From Gordonia rubripertincta (lineage in GTDB: Bacteria; Actinomycetota; Actinomycetes; Mycobacteriales; Mycobacteriaceae): a stretch of 64,000 nt of DNA. The position numbers and the translations under genes were made by a program. The stretch spans positions 1,426,001 to 1,490,000 of the forward strand of contig NZ_CP136136.1 in assembly GCF_038024875.1 (NCBI RefSeq). The letters are read 5' to 3'. Under the pieces are notes generated by a model. It worked only from the letters and a program-made list of their open reading frames with translations, was not told where the DNA came from and did no database searches. Shown here one piece after another: positions 1 through 9,023 of the stretch; the first letter of the stretch is position 1; every line of letters starts with the position of its first letter.

Positions 1-1087
1 GTCTCAGACAGTCAAGGGAGTCATCTCGCGCAGCAAGAAGTCGCCGACGGAGGTCGTCGACATCGTGATCCCGGATCCGGGTGCGCGTGATGTCGTCGTG
101 GCGATCAAGGCCTGCGGTGTCTGCCACACCGACCTCGCCTACCGCGAGGGCGGCATCAACGACGAGTACCCCTTCCTGCTGGGCCACGAGGCGGCCGGCG
201 TCGTCGAGTCGGTCGGTTCGGATGTCACCCACGTCGAGGTCGGCGATTTCGTCGTCCTGAACTGGCGCGCCGTCTGCGGTGAGTGCCGCGCGTGTAAGCG
301 TGGTCGTCCGTGGTACTGCTTCGACACCTTCAACGCCAGCGTCCCGATGACCCTCACCGACGGCACCGAACTGACCCCGGCCCTCGGTATCGGCGCCTTC
401 GCGGAGAAGACCCTCATCCACGAATTGCAGTGCACCAAGGTCAATCCCGAGACCGACCCGGCCGTCGCCGGCCTGCTCGGCTGCGGAGTCATGGCCGGCA
501 TCGGTGCCGCCATGAACACCGGCAACGTCGGCCGCGGCGACTCGGTCGCCGTGATCGGTTGCGGCGGCGTGGGTGACGCCGCGATCGCCGGCGCCAAGCT
601 GGCCGGCGCGACCAAGATCATCGCCATCGACCGCGACCCGGGCAAGCTCGAGTGGGCCAAGGAACTCGGCGCGACCCACACCATCGACGGCACGAAGGTC
701 GACGACGTGGTCACCGCGGTCCAGGACCTCACCGACGGCAACGGCGCCGACGTCGTCATCGACGCGGTCGGCCGCCCGGAGACCTACAAGCAGGCCTTCT
801 ATGCACGAGATCTCGCCGGCGTCGTCGTCCTGGTCGGTGTGCCGACGCCGGAGATGACCCTGGAGATGCCGCTCGTCGACTTCTTCTCTCGTGGTGGCGC
901 TCTGAAGTCCTCGTGGTATGGCGACTGCCTGCCCGAGCGCGACTTCCCGATGCTGATCGACCTGTACGAGCAGGGCCGTCTGCCGCTCGACAAGTTCGTC
1001 ACCGAACGCATCGGCATCGACGACGTCGAGGCCGCGTTCTCGGCGATGGAGGCCGGCAAGGTCCTGCGTTCGGTGGTGGAACTCTGA
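1..1087 (+). CDS. mscR: S-(hydroxymethyl)mycothiol dehydrogenase, 5' end outside window
   Basis: Zinc-dependent medium-chain alcohol dehydrogenase that oxidises the mycothiol-formaldehyde adduct and, in mycobacteria, also reduces S-nitrosomycothiol. The frame is open to the first base and reads SQTVKGVISRSK, the usual N-terminus of this family, so only the start codon is missing; an internal GTG at 65 is not the start. Visible: CGVCHTD and GHEAAG (catalytic zinc), the four-cysteine structural zinc loop around CGECRACKRG and the WYC that follows, and a Rossmann GCGGVG. About 361 residues, as in M. tuberculosis Rv2259. Its TGA overlaps the ATG of the next gene, so the two are cotranslated. The pairing with an Rv2260-like hydrolase strengthens the call. 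Confidence 0.9.
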   Translation, partial: SQTVKGVISRSKKSPTEVVDIVIPDPGARDVVVAIKACGVCHTDLAYREGGINDEYPFLLGHEAAGVVESVGSDVTHVEVGDFVVLNWRAVCGECRACKRGRPWYCFDTFNASVPMTLTDGTELTPALGIGAFAEKTLIHELQCTKVNPETDPAVAGLLGCGVMAGIGAAMNTGNVGRGDSVAVIGCGGVGDAAIAGAKLAGATKIIAIDRDPGKLEWAKELGATHTIDGTKVDDVVTAVQDLTDGNGADVVIDAVGRPETYKQAFYARDLAGVVVLVGVPTPEMTLEMPLVDFFSRGGALKSSWYGDCLPERDFPMLIDLYEQGRLPLDKFVTERIGIDDVEAAFSAMEAGKVLRSVVEL

Positions 1088-1716
1088 TGTCGGCGCTGCG
1101 TATCGACAACGTCGTCACGTCGGGCACGTTCAGCCTCGACGGCGGCACCTGGGACGTCGACAACAACGTGTGGCTGGTCGGCAACGACGACGAGGTCATC
1201 ATCATCGACGCCGCTCACTCGGCGGCACCGATCCTCGAAGGCGTCGGCGACCGCACGGTGAAGGCGATCGTGCTGACCCACGGTCACAACGATCACGTCA
1301 CCGTCGCACCGGAACTGTCCGACGCCACGGGCGCGCCGATCCTGCTGCACCCCGGCGACGACATGCTGTGGAACGACACCCATCCAGAGGTCTCGCACCG
1401 AGATCTCGAGGACGGGCAGAAGATCGGCATCGCCGGCACCGAGCTGACGATCATCAACACCCCCGGCCACTCGCCGGGCTCGTCGGTGATCCACCTGCCC
1501 GAGGCGGGCGTGCTGTTCTCCGGTGACACCCTGTTCCAGGGCGGACCGGGCGCGACCGGCCGTTCGTACTCGAGCTTCCCGACGATCATCGCCTCGATCA
1601 CCGAGAAGATCTTCACCCTCGATCCCGAGACCAAGGTCTACACCGGGCACGGCGATGGCACGACGGTCGCCGCCGAGGCACCACATCTCGAGGAGTGGAT
1701 CAAGCGCGGCAGCTGA
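1087..1716 (+). CDS. metallo-beta-lactamase-fold hydrolase, Rv2260-like
   Basis: 209-residue MBL-fold protein of the glyoxalase II type. The metal motif THGHNDH lies near residue 62, followed by a TPGHSPGSS histidine, a GDTLF aspartate and a C-terminal GHGDGT histidine, so the binuclear metal site looks complete. The ATG overlaps the stop of the mycothiol dehydrogenase by one base (TGATG), which indicates translational coupling. Inference from context: it hydrolyses the thioester product (S-formylmycothiol) to regenerate mycothiol, by analogy with glutathione systems. The neighbour relation is conserved in mycobacteria, but I know of no direct proof of this substrate. A 13-bp terminator hairpin follows. 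Confidence 0.8.
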   Translation: MSALRIDNVVTSGTFSLDGGTWDVDNNVWLVGNDDEVIIIDAAHSAAPILEGVGDRTVKAIVLTHGHNDHVTVAPELSDATGAPILLHPGDDMLWNDTHPEVSHRDLEDGQKIGIAGTELTIINTPGHSPGSSVIHLPEAGVLFSGDTLFQGGPGATGRSYSSFPTIIASITEKIFTLDPETKVYTGHGDGTTVAAEAPHLEEWIKRGS

Positions 1717-1734
1717 CCCGCGTACAGACCGACA

Positions 1735-1774
1735 AACCCGGCGCGGGTGGCCATCGGGCCGCCCGCGCCGGGTT
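1735..1774. terminator. bidirectional terminator hairpin
   Basis: A perfect 13-bp inverted repeat (AACCCGGCGCGGG at 1735-1747, its complement at 1762-1774) with a 14-nt loop. It lies between two convergent genes ending at 1716 and 1787. A weak T-rich tract follows (GTTCGTCCTGT). Confidence 0.7.
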
Positions 1775-1786
1775 CGTCCTGTCACG

Positions 1787-2377
1787 TCAGTGTTGCTGCG
1801 GCGGCTGGCCCGGCCGACCGCCATCGGGCTGGTGTTCACCCAGTTCGTGCCTGCCGGGATGCGTGCCGGGATCATGGCCGGCCGTGCCAGGGGTTCCGGT
1901 ACCGGGGCGTCCGGGGCCGGGCGCTCCTGCACCGGGGTTCCCGTGGCCGTGCGTGCCGGGACCGGGAGTTCCGTGGCCCGGGCCTGCGGGGTCACGGTGG
2001 TCGTTGCCGAGAGGTGCGCGGTCGCCGCGGTCACCTCGGACATCGGGATCGAGCTGGTCGGCCCGGGCAAACGTGCCCTCGACCTCGTCGCGCTTCTCTG
2101 CGGCCTGCGTGCCGTGGGCGCGCGCCTGCTCGTTGAGCCGTTTCGCCTCGGCGGCCTTGGCGTCCGCCTCGGCCTGGGCCTTGCGCGCCCGCGCTTCGGA
2201 CTCCTCGGCGATCGCCTCGCGTTGGCGTAGTTCCGACACCTGACTCGTCGCGTTCTCGCGGATCTGATGAGCCTTCGTCCGGCGGACGTCCTGACGCTTA
2301 CGCAGGAACAGCAACAGAAGAGCGAGTAGGACTATCACGGCGACGACGGCGACGATGATCCATACTGCGGTATCCAT
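1787..2377 (-). CDS. membrane-anchored coiled-coil protein with Gly/Pro/His-rich tail
   Basis: 196 residues, not assigned to a named family. Residues 1-26 form one transmembrane anchor (MDTAVWIIVAVVAVIVLLAL), followed by an Arg/Lys-rich stretch and a charged helical region rich in Ala, Glu, Gln and Arg (about 30-105) that should form a coiled coil. The last 80 residues are low-complexity, rich in Gly, Pro, His and Thr. An N-terminal anchor followed directly by positive charges suggests an N-out topology with a cytoplasmic coiled coil. Similar small proteins are common in mycolata and annotated only as hypothetical. It converges with the MBL gene over a shared terminator. The upstream sequence (CCCCCATGGATACC on the plus strand) places the start next to the SulP promoter region. 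Confidence 0.6.
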   Translation of the reverse strand: MDTAVWIIVAVVAVIVLLALLLLFLRKRQDVRRTKAHQIRENATSQVSELRQREAIAEESEARARKAQAEADAKAAEAKRLNEQARAHGTQAAEKRDEVEGTFARADQLDPDVRGDRGDRAPLGNDHRDPAGPGHGTPGPGTHGHGNPGAGAPGPGRPGTGTPGTAGHDPGTHPGRHELGEHQPDGGRPGQPPQQH

Positions 2378-2502
2378 GGGGGCCTCCTCGATTCATGGCC
2401 TTGCACGGATACCCAGAACGCGTGGCCGTCAACCTGCGCATGCTTGTGCCAGGACCTTCCAGGTGCGGCTCGGTGCAGGTCTGCCGGGGTAGCGTCTTCG
2501 AC

Positions 2503-4230
2503 ATGATCCGGCTCGCTGCGCTGGTCCCGCCGGCGTTGCGCGGTTACCGGCTCGCCTGGTTGCGTGCCGACCTCGTGGCCGGCGTGACGCTCGCGGCCGT
2601 CGCGATCCCGGAATGTATGGGTTACAGCTCGATTGCGCATGTCCCGGTGTCGGCCGGGTTGTACACGATCATCCTGCCGGCGATCGCCTTCGCGTTACTC
2701 GGGGCCTCGCGGCTCCTGGTCGTCGGCGCGGATTCCGCGACCGCTGCACTGCTGGCATCGGGAATCGCCGGTATCGGCGTCGTCGGAGTGGAGCCCGACT
2801 CGCAGGAGTGGCTGGCCTGGGCGTCGCTCGTCGCGGTGGTCACCGGGGTGTTCCTCGCGTTCGCCCGACTGCTGAGACTCGGCTTCCTCGCTGATTTCCT
2901 GTCAAGTTCGGTCCTGGTGGGTTTCCTGGCTGGAACCGGGATCACGGTCATCCTCGAGCAGATCCCCGGACTGCTCGGTGTGCGCCGCACCGAGGGCTGG
3001 GTGTGGGAGCGTTGCGCGGCGGTCGTCGACGACCTCGAATCGGCAGATGTCGCGTCGGTGGGGTTCGCGCTCGCGTCGCTGTGCGTGCTGCTGATGGCGC
3101 GTCGCGTGGCCCCGCGGCTGCCCATGGCCTTCGTGGTGGTGGTGGCATCCATCGTGCTGGTCGCGGTGTTCGGCTGGGACGACGATGTCTCGGTCGTCGG
3201 AGACCTGCACGGCACGGTTCCCCACCTCGGCCTGCCCACCGGTCTCGGATGGGACGCGGTGCCGAAAGCGGCGACTGTTGCCTTGGGGTGCACGGTGGTG
3301 ATCCTGGCCCAGAGCGCAGGCACCGCCCGCGCGTTCGCACACACCCGCGGTGAGACGACCGACGTGAACCGCGACATCGTCGGCCTATCGGCGGCCAACA
3401 TCGTTGCGGGACTGAGCTCCACGTTCGTGGTCAACGCCAGCCCGACCAAGACGCAGTTCCTCGAGGAGCAGCGTGGCCGCACCCAGGTCGCGAACCTGAC
3501 GATGGCCGCCTCGGCGGTCGTCGCCGTCGTGTTCCTCGGGAAGGCGCTGGCCTACCTGCCGCATGCCGTGCTCGCGGCGATCGTGTTGCTGGTGGCGGTC
3601 GACCTCATCGACGTGCGTTCGTTCCGGCGCATGTGGAGGATTCGGCGGACGGAGTTCGGGATCGCGGTGTTCACCGCGATCGTCGTCGTGGTGTTCGGGG
3701 TGCAGGACGGGCTCCTGACGGCCATGGTGGTGTCGCTGCTCGAGATCATCCGCAGGCAATACCGCCCGGAGAGGTTCGTGGTCGGGGTCTCCGATCACGG
3801 ACGAGAGCGAGAATATCGGCCCGCGCGGCCGGGTCAGCAGTCTCTTCCCGGACTGATCGTGTTCCGCTACGACGCGGATCTGTTCTACGCCAACGTCAAC
3901 CGGTTCTCCGACGATGTGGTGGCGCTTGTCGAGTCGGCTCCCGACCCGGTGCGTTGGCTGGTTCTCGACTGCACGGTCATCTCCTACGTCGACTATTCGG
4001 CGAGTGGTGTGCTCGACCGTCTCGTCGCATTCGTGCATTCACGCAACGCTCATTTCGTCCTCGCCGGCGTGGATCCCGAGCTCGAACGGGTCCTGCGCGC
4101 CGAGGGACTTCTCATGGATTTCGACCCGGCTCATGTCTATCCCACGGTCGGTGCGGCGGTGCGGGCCTTCGAGACGACGTATCCCCGAACCGGGCAGGAG
4201 GATGACACCGGCGAAACGGATGGCCGGTGA
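2503..4230 (+). CDS. SulP family anion transporter with STAS domain
   Basis: 575-residue inner-membrane SLC26/SulP transporter. The hydrophobic core spans about residues 15-420 and begins with the family signature region (DLVAGVTLAAVAIPECMGYS, near residue 20). A cytoplasmic STAS domain occupies roughly 450-560 (GLIVFRYDADLFYANVNRF and then LDCTVISYVDYSASGVL). Likely substrates are sulfate, bicarbonate or small dicarboxylates; sequence alone does not decide. The start is placed at ATG 2503 because the family N-terminus (MIRLAALVPPALRGY) begins there; an in-frame ATG at 2395 would add 36 non-homologous residues. It stands alone, divergent from the coiled-coil membrane protein. Confidence 0.85.
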   Translation: MIRLAALVPPALRGYRLAWLRADLVAGVTLAAVAIPECMGYSSIAHVPVSAGLYTIILPAIAFALLGASRLLVVGADSATAALLASGIAGIGVVGVEPDSQEWLAWASLVAVVTGVFLAFARLLRLGFLADFLSSSVLVGFLAGTGITVILEQIPGLLGVRRTEGWVWERCAAVVDDLESADVASVGFALASLCVLLMARRVAPRLPMAFVVVVASIVLVAVFGWDDDVSVVGDLHGTVPHLGLPTGLGWDAVPKAATVALGCTVVILAQSAGTARAFAHTRGETTDVNRDIVGLSAANIVAGLSSTFVVNASPTKTQFLEEQRGRTQVANLTMAASAVVAVVFLGKALAYLPHAVLAAIVLLVAVDLIDVRSFRRMWRIRRTEFGIAVFTAIVVVVFGVQDGLLTAMVVSLLEIIRRQYRPERFVVGVSDHGREREYRPARPGQQSLPGLIVFRYDADLFYANVNRFSDDVVALVESAPDPVRWLVLDCTVISYVDYSASGVLDRLVAFVHSRNAHFVLAGVDPELERVLRAEGLLMDFDPAHVYPTVGAAVRAFETTYPRTGQEDDTGETDGR

Positions 4231-4289
4231 GGCTCTGAGGCTCACCCGCCCGCGCACGTGAGGGGTATCGCTGGCGTAACCTGCCACGA

Positions 4290-5657
4290 ATGAGCGAGTC
4301 CGCGGTCCGCAACATCGACCACCCCGAACAGCCACCGGTACCCCGGCGCCGAATCGTCATCGCGTCGATGGTCGGCACGAGCGTCGAGTTCTTCGACTTC
4401 TACATCTACGCGACCGCCGCGGTGCTGGTCTTCCCGGTGTTGTTCTTCCCGAAGGGCGACGACACGGCCGCACTGCTGGCGTCGTTCGCGACGTTCGGAC
4501 TCGCCTTCGTCGCACGACCGGTCGGTTCGGTCCTGTTCGGCCACTTCGGGGACCGCATCGGCCGCAAGGCGACTCTCGTCGGTTCACTGCTCACCATGGG
4601 TATAGCCACCTTCGTGATCGGACTCCTGCCGACCTTCGATCAGGTGGGTTATCTCGCGCCGGCCCTGCTCGCGCTGATGCGCTTCTGCCAGGGCCTCGGA
4701 CTCGGCGGGGAGTGGTCCGGCGCAGCGCTTCTCGCGACCGAGACCGCGGAGAAGGGCAAGCGCGCCTGGGCCGCCATGTGGCCGCAGCTCGGTGCGCCGA
4801 TCGGCTTCTTCTTCGCCAACGGCATGTTCCTGCTGCTGATCTTCGGACTCGACTTCGACGCGAAGACCTCGCCCGCCGACCACTCGTTCATGACGTGGGG
4901 ATGGCGAATCCCGTTCCTCGCCAGCGCGATCATGGTCATCATCGGCCTGTACGTGCGCCTCAAGCTGACCGAGACCCCGGTGTTCGCCAAGGCCGTGGAG
5001 GATGGCAAGAAGGTCAAGACCCCGCTCGCCGAGGTCGTCAAGTCCAGCTGGCGTCAGCTGATCGCCGGCACCTTCATCATGGTCGCGACGTACACGCTCT
5101 TCTACATCGTGACGACGTGGATCGTCTCGTACGGCACCGGTAAGGTGACCGACGCGTCGGGCGTGAAGCTCTCGTTCAGCTACGCCGACTTCCTGCAGCT
5201 GCAGATCGTCGCGGTGCTCTTCTTCGCCGGGTTCGTGATGGTCTCCGGCCGGCTCGCCGACAGGTACGGCCGTCGCGCCTTCCTTCTCGTGATCACGGCG
5301 ATGATCATCGTCTTCGGTCTGTTCTTCGCGCTGATCCTCGATCCGTCGTCGATGAGCAACGGCCGGATGCTGTTCTTCCTGGTCCTCGGCATGACGCTGA
5401 TGGGTCTCACCTTCGGGCCGATGAGCGCGATCCTGCCGGAACTGTTCCCGACCAACGTCCGATACACCGGTTCGGGTATCTCCTACAACGTCTCGTCGAT
5501 CATCGGTGCCGCGGTCGCGCCGTTCATCGCGACGTGGATCGTGGCCGACTACGGCGTCGGCTGGGTCGGTGTCTACCTCGCCGTCGCCGCCTGTACGACG
5601 CTGATCGCACTGCTCAGCGTCCGGGAGACCAAGACGGTCGACCTCAACGAGGTCTGA
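4290..5657 (+). CDS. MFS transporter, metabolite:H+ symporter (MHS) family
   Basis: 455-residue 12-TM major facilitator. It starts with the MHS-type segment VGTSVEFFDFYIYATAAVLV, then has loop 2-3 motif A (GHFGDRIGRK) and GRLADRYGRR in the second half. MHS members import dicarboxylates, shikimate, proline/betaine or 2-oxoglutarate by proton symport; the substrate cannot be read from sequence. It begins 59 bp after the SulP stop and ends 34 bp before ligB on the same strand, but ligB has its own leaderless-type promoter. Start ATG 4290 gives MSESAVRNIDHPEQ. Length is normal. Confidence 0.85.
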   Translation: MSESAVRNIDHPEQPPVPRRRIVIASMVGTSVEFFDFYIYATAAVLVFPVLFFPKGDDTAALLASFATFGLAFVARPVGSVLFGHFGDRIGRKATLVGSLLTMGIATFVIGLLPTFDQVGYLAPALLALMRFCQGLGLGGEWSGAALLATETAEKGKRAWAAMWPQLGAPIGFFFANGMFLLLIFGLDFDAKTSPADHSFMTWGWRIPFLASAIMVIIGLYVRLKLTETPVFAKAVEDGKKVKTPLAEVVKSSWRQLIAGTFIMVATYTLFYIVTTWIVSYGTGKVTDASGVKLSFSYADFLQLQIVAVLFFAGFVMVSGRLADRYGRRAFLLVITAMIIVFGLFFALILDPSSMSNGRMLFFLVLGMTLMGLTFGPMSAILPELFPTNVRYTGSGISYNVSSIIGAAVAPFIATWIVADYGVGWVGVYLAVAACTTLIALLSVRETKTVDLNEV

Positions 5658-5691
5658 TGTCCTGTCGGACCCGGCGGGTACCTTCGGAGGG

Positions 5692-7209
5692 ATGAGACTG
5701 GTCGACGTGGTGCAGACGTCCTCGGACGTCGCACGCGACCGTTCCCGCACCCGCAAGACCGAGGTGCTCGCCGGCCTTCTGGCCACCGCTACCGACGCCG
5801 AGCTGCCCATCGTCGTCGCCTGGCTGTCCGGTGAGATCCCGCAGGGCAGGCTGGGTGTCGGCTGGCGATCCCTGTCGAAGCTGGTGTCCGAACCGGCCGA
5901 CGAACCGTCGCTCGAAGTCGCCGAGGTCGACGCCGCCTTCGGCGAACTCGCCGCCGCGAGCGGACCCGGCTCGACGACCCGCCGCGCCGAGATCCTCACC
6001 GCGATGTTCGGCGCCGCCACCGAACCCGAGCAGAAGTTCCTGATCGCGTTGCTGACCGGGGAACTGCGGCAGGGCGCGCTGGCAGGGGTGATGACCGACG
6101 CGATCGCCGCGGTCACCGGTGAACCACTCACCGCGGTGCGTCGCGCGCACATGCTCACCGGATCGCTTCCGGAGACCGCTGCCCTCGCGCGGTTCGGCGC
6201 CGAGGCGCTCGCCGGTGTGGGTCTCGAGGTGGGGCGCGGCGTCGAACCGATGCTCGCCACACCCGCCGACGATCTCGACGCCGCCCTGGAACTCCTGGGC
6301 CCCGACCTCGTCGTCGACTACAAACTCGACGGTGCGCGAATCCAGGTGCACCGCAAGGGTACTGACGTCTCGGTGTACACCCGCACGCTCCGCGACGTCA
6401 CGGACAACGTTCCCGACCTCGTCGAGGTGATCGCCGGACTGCCGTGCGAGTCGGTCATCCTCGACGGTGAGACCCTCATGCTCAGCGATGACGGACGTCC
6501 GCGGTCGTTCCAGGACACGATGAGCCGCTTCGGTTCCGGTCCGACTGCCGCCGGCGAACCGGAGCGCCTGCTCAAGCCGTTCTTCTTCGACTGTCTGCAC
6601 CTCGACGGCGTCGACCTCATCGACCGTCCGCTGTCCGAGCGTCTCGCCGCCATCGACTCGATCGCACCGCAACTCCGGATACCTGCGGTGATCCGTCCGA
6701 CCGCAGAGGAGGCCAGACGGCACTTCGACGCCGCCATGGCCGACGGTCACGAGGGTGTGATGGTCAAGTCCCTCGACGGGCTCTACGTCGCCGGCAGACG
6801 CGGAAAGGCCTGGCAGAAGGTCAAACCCACGCACACCTTCGATCTCGTCGTGCTCGGTGCCGAGTGGGGTTCGGGCCGCCGGACCGGCTGGCTTTCCAAC
6901 CTGCACCTGGGCGCCCGCGACTCCGCGACCGGCGAGCTCGTCATGGTGGGCAAGACCTTCAAGGGCCTCACCGACGAGATCCTCCGGTGGCAGACCGAGG
7001 AGTTCCCGAAGCACGAGACCCACCGGGACGCCCACACGGTCTACCTCCGGCCGGAGATCGTCGTCGAGATCGAACTCGATGGGGCGCAACGCAGCTCGCG
7101 CTATCCGGGAGGCGTCGCACTCCGGTTCGCGCGGGTGGTTCGATACCGGCCCGACAAGACCCCCGACCTCGCCGACAGCATCGACGCCATCCGGGCGCTC
7201 CTCAAATAG
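5692..7209 (+). CDS. ligB: ATP-dependent DNA ligase LigB
   Basis: 505 residues, the same size as mycobacterial LigB (Rv3062). The adenylation motif I YKLDGARIQ puts the nucleophilic lysine at residue 211. Motif III (FFFDCLHLDG), motif IV (HEGVMVKSLDG) and motif V (KAWQKVKPTHT) follow, then a C-terminal OB domain. The N-terminal 200 residues match the helical DNA-binding domain of archaeal and actinobacterial ligases. ATP-dependent ligases are accessory to the essential NAD-dependent LigA and are thought to act in repair. The start ATG is only a few bases from TACCTT (5679-5684), a spacing typical of leaderless actinobacterial transcripts; GGAGGG is directly abutting and too close to work as a Shine-Dalgarno site. 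Confidence 0.92.
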   Translation: MRLVDVVQTSSDVARDRSRTRKTEVLAGLLATATDAELPIVVAWLSGEIPQGRLGVGWRSLSKLVSEPADEPSLEVAEVDAAFGELAAASGPGSTTRRAEILTAMFGAATEPEQKFLIALLTGELRQGALAGVMTDAIAAVTGEPLTAVRRAHMLTGSLPETAALARFGAEALAGVGLEVGRGVEPMLATPADDLDAALELLGPDLVVDYKLDGARIQVHRKGTDVSVYTRTLRDVTDNVPDLVEVIAGLPCESVILDGETLMLSDDGRPRSFQDTMSRFGSGPTAAGEPERLLKPFFFDCLHLDGVDLIDRPLSERLAAIDSIAPQLRIPAVIRPTAEEARRHFDAAMADGHEGVMVKSLDGLYVAGRRGKAWQKVKPTHTFDLVVLGAEWGSGRRTGWLSNLHLGARDSATGELVMVGKTFKGLTDEILRWQTEEFPKHETHRDAHTVYLRPEIVVEIELDGAQRSSRYPGGVALRFARVVRYRPDKTPDLADSIDAIRALLK

Positions 7210-7212
7210 CGG

Positions 7213-8088
7213 TCAGCTCAACGACAGCTGCGCGACCGGTGAACTGGTCGGTTGCGGCGAGCCGCCGGGCGGTTCGACGGTGAACGCCAGGGCGTCGGCC
7301 GTGTTGATCCCGGACAGGACGGCGGTGGTGACCGGTTCGACGTCCTCGTCGGTCATGGTCCCGGCCGAGCGAGTGCCCCCGGGGCCGACGAGCCACATCT
7401 GGTACACGGTGCCAGGTTGGGGCGGCGGCACCGAATTCATCACCAGCACAGCGGTATCAGTGGACTCGGCGACGTAGACGGTGGCACTCCCGGTGGCGAC
7501 CGGGGCGCTCATAGAGCGCAGGTCCGCGGCGGAGAACACCTGCTCGGCCGGTGCGGCGACGGGTGCGGGAGCGGCCGGTTCCTCCGTGTTCGACAGTCCG
7601 ATCGCCCAGCCGAGCGCTCCGGCCGCGATGGCGACCACGGCCGCCGCGGTCAGATAGGTGAATCGACGCGAGCGACGGGGTCGACGGGCGTCGAGGTCCG
7701 CGGGCGGTTCGACGGCCTCCGCCGGCCGGGGTGCGGGAGCCTCGACCTCGAGCCCCTCGATGGACGGCATCGGCGGCACCTCCGGCGCCGACGTGGCAGT
7801 CGCGACGTCCCCCACCGGCGGCTCGTCGAGCCCCGCCTCGGCGCGCGCGGCGGCGAGCACCCGCTCACGCAGCGACGGCGGTGGTGGCGTCGCGGTGGCG
7901 GCGCTCACCGCGGCCATCGCCTCCCGTGTGGCCCGGACCTGCTTGCCGAACAGCTCGCGGAAATCCGCGGGAGCGGCGGCCACCCGTGCCTCGACGTCGC
8001 GCAGCTCGTCGGAGGTCAGTGCGTTCAGCCCGACCACCGGCGCGAGTTCGAGCAATTCTGCCGATTCGGGATCGAGATGATCAGTCAT
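7213..8088 (-). CDS. RskA-like anti-sigma factor
   Basis: 291-residue single-pass membrane protein. The N-terminal cytoplasmic part (1-110) has the anti-sigma fold seen in RskA (LLELAPVVGLNALTSDELRD), then an acidic/Pro linker, one TM segment near residues 140-160 (FTYLTAAAVVAIAAGALGWA) and an extracytoplasmic domain with the RskA signature (PGTVYQMWLVGPGGTRSAGT). Anti-SigK proteins hold an ECF sigma factor until regulated proteolysis. A strong AAGGAGGT precedes the ATG. Odd: no sigK-like gene lies upstream or anywhere in the window, although rskA normally follows sigK. The stop is only 3 bp from the convergent ligB stop. The partner sigma is unknown. Confidence 0.8.
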   Translation of the reverse strand: MTDHLDPESAELLELAPVVGLNALTSDELRDVEARVAAAPADFRELFGKQVRATREAMAAVSAATATPPPPSLRERVLAAARAEAGLDEPPVGDVATATSAPEVPPMPSIEGLEVEAPAPRPAEAVEPPADLDARRPRRSRRFTYLTAAAVVAIAAGALGWAIGLSNTEEPAAPAPVAAPAEQVFSAADLRSMSAPVATGSATVYVAESTDTAVLVMNSVPPPQPGTVYQMWLVGPGGTRSAGTMTDEDVEPVTTAVLSGINTADALAFTVEPPGGSPQPTSSPVAQLSLS

Positions 8089-8264
8089 CGCACACCTCCT
8101 TCCCTCGGCGTCGTACCGCGTTCACCTTCTGCTGCTGTCCTTCCGATGCGCACAGATGTCCGCCCGCAGCTGCGGACGCAGAGCCCCGACGCTCGGAGGG
8201 GTCCGGGCGTGAGGCTCATGCCCCTTCTTCGGACTCGACAGGGGAATCGGATGGGTCGGACGAC

Positions 8265-8687
8265 TCAGATGCGTGCGGGGGCGCCGCCGGGCATCGGCTG
8301 GCCGGTGGGGACGATCTCGGCGCCGAGCGGCAGCAGCGAGACCGGCACCATCTTGAAGCTCGCGATACCCAGTGGGATGCCGATGATGGTGATGCAGAGG
8401 GCGAGGCCGGTGGCGATGTGGCCGATCGCCAGCCACACGCCGGCAACGATGAGCCAGATGACGTTGCCGATCATCGACGCCGCCCCGGCGGTCGGCTTGC
8501 GGACGACGGTGCGCCCGAACGGCCACAGAGCGTAATTGGCCATCCGGAACGACGCGATGCCGAACGGGATGGTGATGATCAGGATGCAACAGATGATGCC
8601 GGCGACCACGTAACCGATCGCCATCCACAGTCCGCACAGCAGCAGCCAGATCACGTTGAGGAGGGTCTTCATCCGTCCATTGTCCAC
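8265..8687 (-). CDS. YccF domain membrane protein
   Basis: About 135-140 residues with two YccF repeats, each a pair of hydrophobic helices. Both repeats carry the pattern NVIWL...GIASF(R/K)M, first at NVIWLLLCGLWMAIGY and again at NVIWLIVAGVWLAIGH. The molecular role of YccF is unknown. Two starts are possible: ATG 8687 (MDNGRMKTLL) and ATG 8672 (MKTLLN). The latter matches the common family N-terminus; neither has a clear ribosome-binding site. It stands alone, 176 bp upstream of the anti-sigma gene on the same strand. Confidence 0.8.
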   Translation of the reverse strand: MDNGRMKTLLNVIWLLLCGLWMAIGYVVAGIICCILIITIPFGIASFRMANYALWPFGRTVVRKPTAGAASMIGNVIWLIVAGVWLAIGHIATGLALCITIIGIPLGIASFKMVPVSLLPLGAEIVPTGQPMPGGAPARI

Positions 8688-8768
8688 GTGTCGGAGCCCG
8701 GTGGGGACGAAAGCGTGACCAGCACTGACTTCGTGGTGTGCGGACCGTTCCCACTACGATTGGTGCTC

Positions 8769-9023
8769 ATGGTGGGACAGTCGGCCCGGACGCGGGAAGC
8801 GATGTGGGCGTTGGTCGCCACCCTCGTCCTCGTGATCCGGATCCTGGCGACGATCGCCTTCGTCCTGTTCGTGATCGGCTGGGCCGTCGCGGCCGTCCGC
8901 GACTCCCTCGACAATGCCTTCCTGTGGCCGGCGATCGGCGCCGGCGCCGCATTGCTGGTGAGCACCTACGTGTACAGCTATCTGCGGGTGCGTCACCCCC
9001 GGCGCAACGGCTGGATTCCCTAG
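8769..9023 (+). CDS. small membrane protein with two or three TM helices
   Basis: 84 residues, unrecognised. After a short N-terminus (MVGQSARTREA) come hydrophobic segments at about 12-40 and 52-72, and a basic C-terminus (RVRHPRRNGWIP) that should stay in the cytoplasm. A GTG two codons upstream (8763) is an alternative start. Its TAG stop shares the palindrome CTAG (9020-9023) with the stop of the convergent gene, so the two coding regions overlap by four bases. Confidence 0.6.
   Translation: MVGQSARTREAMWALVATLVLVIRILATIAFVLFVIGWAVAAVRDSLDNAFLWPAIGAGAALLVSTYVYSYLRVRHPRRNGWIP

Noticed and set aside
799..2070. Long minus-strand frame over the mscR and MBL genes
   Set aside because: Antisense shadow. 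The plus-strand genes have complete metal-binding motifs and coupled start/stop.
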